NCBI RefSeq assembly: GCF_014805625.2
Contig: NW_023998415.1
Coordinates: 34,974,447 to 35,038,446 of the forward strand
Direction: 5' to 3'
Source: Glossina fuscipes
Taxonomy: Eukaryota > Arthropoda > Insecta > Diptera > Glossinidae
DNA: 64,000 nt
Made by a program: the position numbers and the translations under genes. Shown here one piece after another: positions 62,486-64,000 of the stretch (the stretch's first letter is position 1; each line of letters opens with the position of its first letter). The notes under the pieces were generated by a model that saw nothing but the letters and a program-made list of their open reading frames with translations, ran no database searches and was not told the DNA's origin.

Positions 62486-62984
62486 ATACGGACAAGATGG
62501 TTGTATATTGATTATATATGATTATATATATATATATGTATATATGCATGCATATCTATCGATTATGACATTGAAATGGACCGTATTGATTACATACATA
62601 TATACATATATCTATTATTTATATAGGTATTATATATTATTATTATTATTATATATGTATATATTTATGCATGTGTATTGATTTTGATATTGATATGGAC
62701 CATTTGTCATTTCTCATACTCATGGGCACTGGCCCTATGCTTTGACAAACACATATCGACGAAATTCAGATTCATTTCGAACGGGACTGACATTTTTAAT
62801 GATTCATATACTAATTTGGTGTTTTGCCAAAAACACCTCGCTTTGTGTTTTTTTATTATGAACCAAACTTTCGAAATTTATAAGAAATGCATTCCCGTTA
62901 GCATCGTAATATGAACGGAAAAATGTAGAATAGATGCACTTTATTAGAGCTATGTAACGCAAAAAATAATTAAGGATGCATGGG
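59987..62984. other. Non-coding stretch downstream of FRG1
   Basis: No canonical AATAAA close to the FRG1 stop; ATTAAA at 60154-60159 is a possible weak poly(A) signal. A TA tract at 61793-61814, A runs near 61881-61912 and the AT array listed separately occur here. A 63-residue frame at 61026-61217 contains IADVTSVSRATVRTCHL, which looks like a helix-turn-helix, but nothing around it supports a gene. Confidence 0.45.
62330..62660. repeat. Long compound TA / TATG / TTA microsatellite region
   Basis: Imperfect TATG, TATA and TATC units with a pure TA core at about 62445-62481 and a TTA tract at 62639-62650. Confidence 0.85.
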
Positions 62985-63290
62985 GTAGAGTGCAAATTCA
63001 AAAAATCACGACCCTATACCATTCGGTGTGGCTGTGAATCTTAGAAAAAAGTATTATGCGTCTGTAGCATATCTTTTGAATGCCCCGAACAGGGCATATA
63101 AGCTTTATAGACTTTATGGACAAAGTTTTAAATATCTTTGATATCAATTGTTAGTTTTCTTTTTCTTGGTTTCGTGATATTTTGAAATTCGATCGGAACG
63201 ATTTACGCAAAAATATACTAACGACAGACAAACAGATGGCGGATATTGTGAAAACGACAGACACATGATGCAAACGGAATGAGGAAACTG
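62985..63290 (-). mobile_element. Family A repeat, degraded, inverted
   Basis: 'ccctataccattcggtgtgg', 'catatcttttgaatgccc', 'acgacagacaaacagatggc' and 'gacacatgatgcaaacgg' follow the A right half and GTCTGTC part in reverse. Termini lost. Followed directly by a TAA-tailed retrotransposon end. Confidence 0.4.
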
Positions 63291-63300
63291 ATATGCACGC

Positions 63301-63400
63301 ATTATTATTTATTAATTATTATTAATTTAAGAGGAGAATCAATTCTAAGATTAAAGTCTAGTCTAAAGCACTAGCATCATCTAAGACTATCGGCCTTAAC
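63301..63400 (-). mobile_element. TAA-tailed non-LTR retrotransposon 3' end, inverted
   Basis: Imperfect TTA units at 63301-63327, then 'gaggagaatcaattctaaga', 'ttaaagtctagtctaaagca', 'ctagcatcatctaagactat', 'cggcc': the reverse of 38774-38868 and parallel to 58002-58080. Confidence 0.6.
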
Positions 63401-64000
63401 AAAAATAAAAAAAAAAAATAAAAACTCTACCGCACTACTCACTGAACAGATCATAAATAAAATTGAACAATTTTTAAAATGTGAAATATTTCTGAACATT
63501 TCATATGGATTTGTCCCAATATGTTTAAAACGTAAGTTATTTGCCAAAGTTCTAAAGAAAAAAAAAAAAGTATAAATTGAAAAAAAAAAGAAAGTTAAAA
63601 CATGTTTGATAATAGATCACCGTCAATTCATCAATGCCTGGAAAAAGAAATGAGTAAGTACTGTTGGTACTCGCAGCATAACATTTTTAAAGTCTAGGAG
63701 ATCATGTGTTGGGGGGAGGGCACGGGTCAATTTTTACTACTGCCCGAAAATGGAAGCCAACCAAGTAGATGGATGGATGAACGTAAAACGTGTGTATGTA
63801 TGTGTGTTGAAAAAAGTTATGAAGACTTTTTTTTTTTTCCTTTCTTTCTTTCTTTGTTTGATGTTAAAGCCAATCAATGAATTTTAAATTGTTTTTGCTG
63901 TTGCTCTTATTTCTTTTTTTTTAACTAAGATGACGCGAGGAAGGAGAGTTTTTAACGCCATTCTTTGCAAACGGTTAGAGTTGAACGAGAAACGTTAGTC
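63401..64000. other. Non-coding end of window
   Basis: A runs, a G-rich spot near 63710-63725 and CTTT repeats near 63840. No gene seen. Confidence 0.45.

Overview
This is a eukaryotic nuclear window, AT-rich and gene-poor. Introns of 77-82 nt, aaaATG-type start context, abundant microsatellites and the repeat content point to a higher fly (schizophoran Diptera). I cannot name the species. The two intact host genes lie at the right end; the other ~53 kb is intergenic or intronic DNA made mainly of transposon debris and simple repeats.

Host genes. (1) 54.07-56.6 kb, minus strand: a spliced DCN1-like (DCUN1D4/5, fly SCCRO4) gene. Five coding exons rebuild a 251-residue cullin-neddylation co-factor, preceded by a probable spliced 5' UTR. 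(2) 59.03-59.99 kb, plus strand: FRG1, three exons, 263 residues, a nuclear RNA-processing protein with a beta-trefoil core. The genes are divergent and separated by about 2.4 kb.

Mobile DNA. A complete mariner (42514-43780) has perfect 32-bp terminal inverted repeats, a TA duplication and an open 342-residue DD34D transposase that appears to lack about 7 residues. Three older mariner relics of other lineages lie at 7.64-8.03 kb (+), 12.65-13.18 kb (-) and 28.44-28.79 kb (+). Non-LTR retrotransposon debris lies at 8.80-9.48 kb (jockey-like RT, +), 9.56-9.71 kb (RNase H, -), 29.48-30.20 kb (RT and C-terminal part, +) and 50.08-50.96 kb (RNase H, +). Three short fragments carry TAA-type 3' tails (38.8, 58.0, 63.3 kb).

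Two non-coding repeat families dominate the window, with about ten copies or fragments each (called A and B here). Their internal sequences differ, but they share one terminal module: CAAGTAAGAA, an ATTATA block, a hairpin, then ATACCC. A and B copies often sit next to each other. One copy of B has its head expanded into a ~92-bp tandem array (39454-39770), and another has two inverted heads (16812-17115).

Other landmarks are an assembly gap of 481 N (34900-35380) between a CT and a TCTA microsatellite, a 15-bp perfect hairpin at 15163-15204, a 21-C run at 31922, and long CT and ATTC arrays. I found no tRNA, rRNA, CRISPR or bacterial features. Most open frames outside the two genes and the mariner come from simple repeats or from repeat copies.
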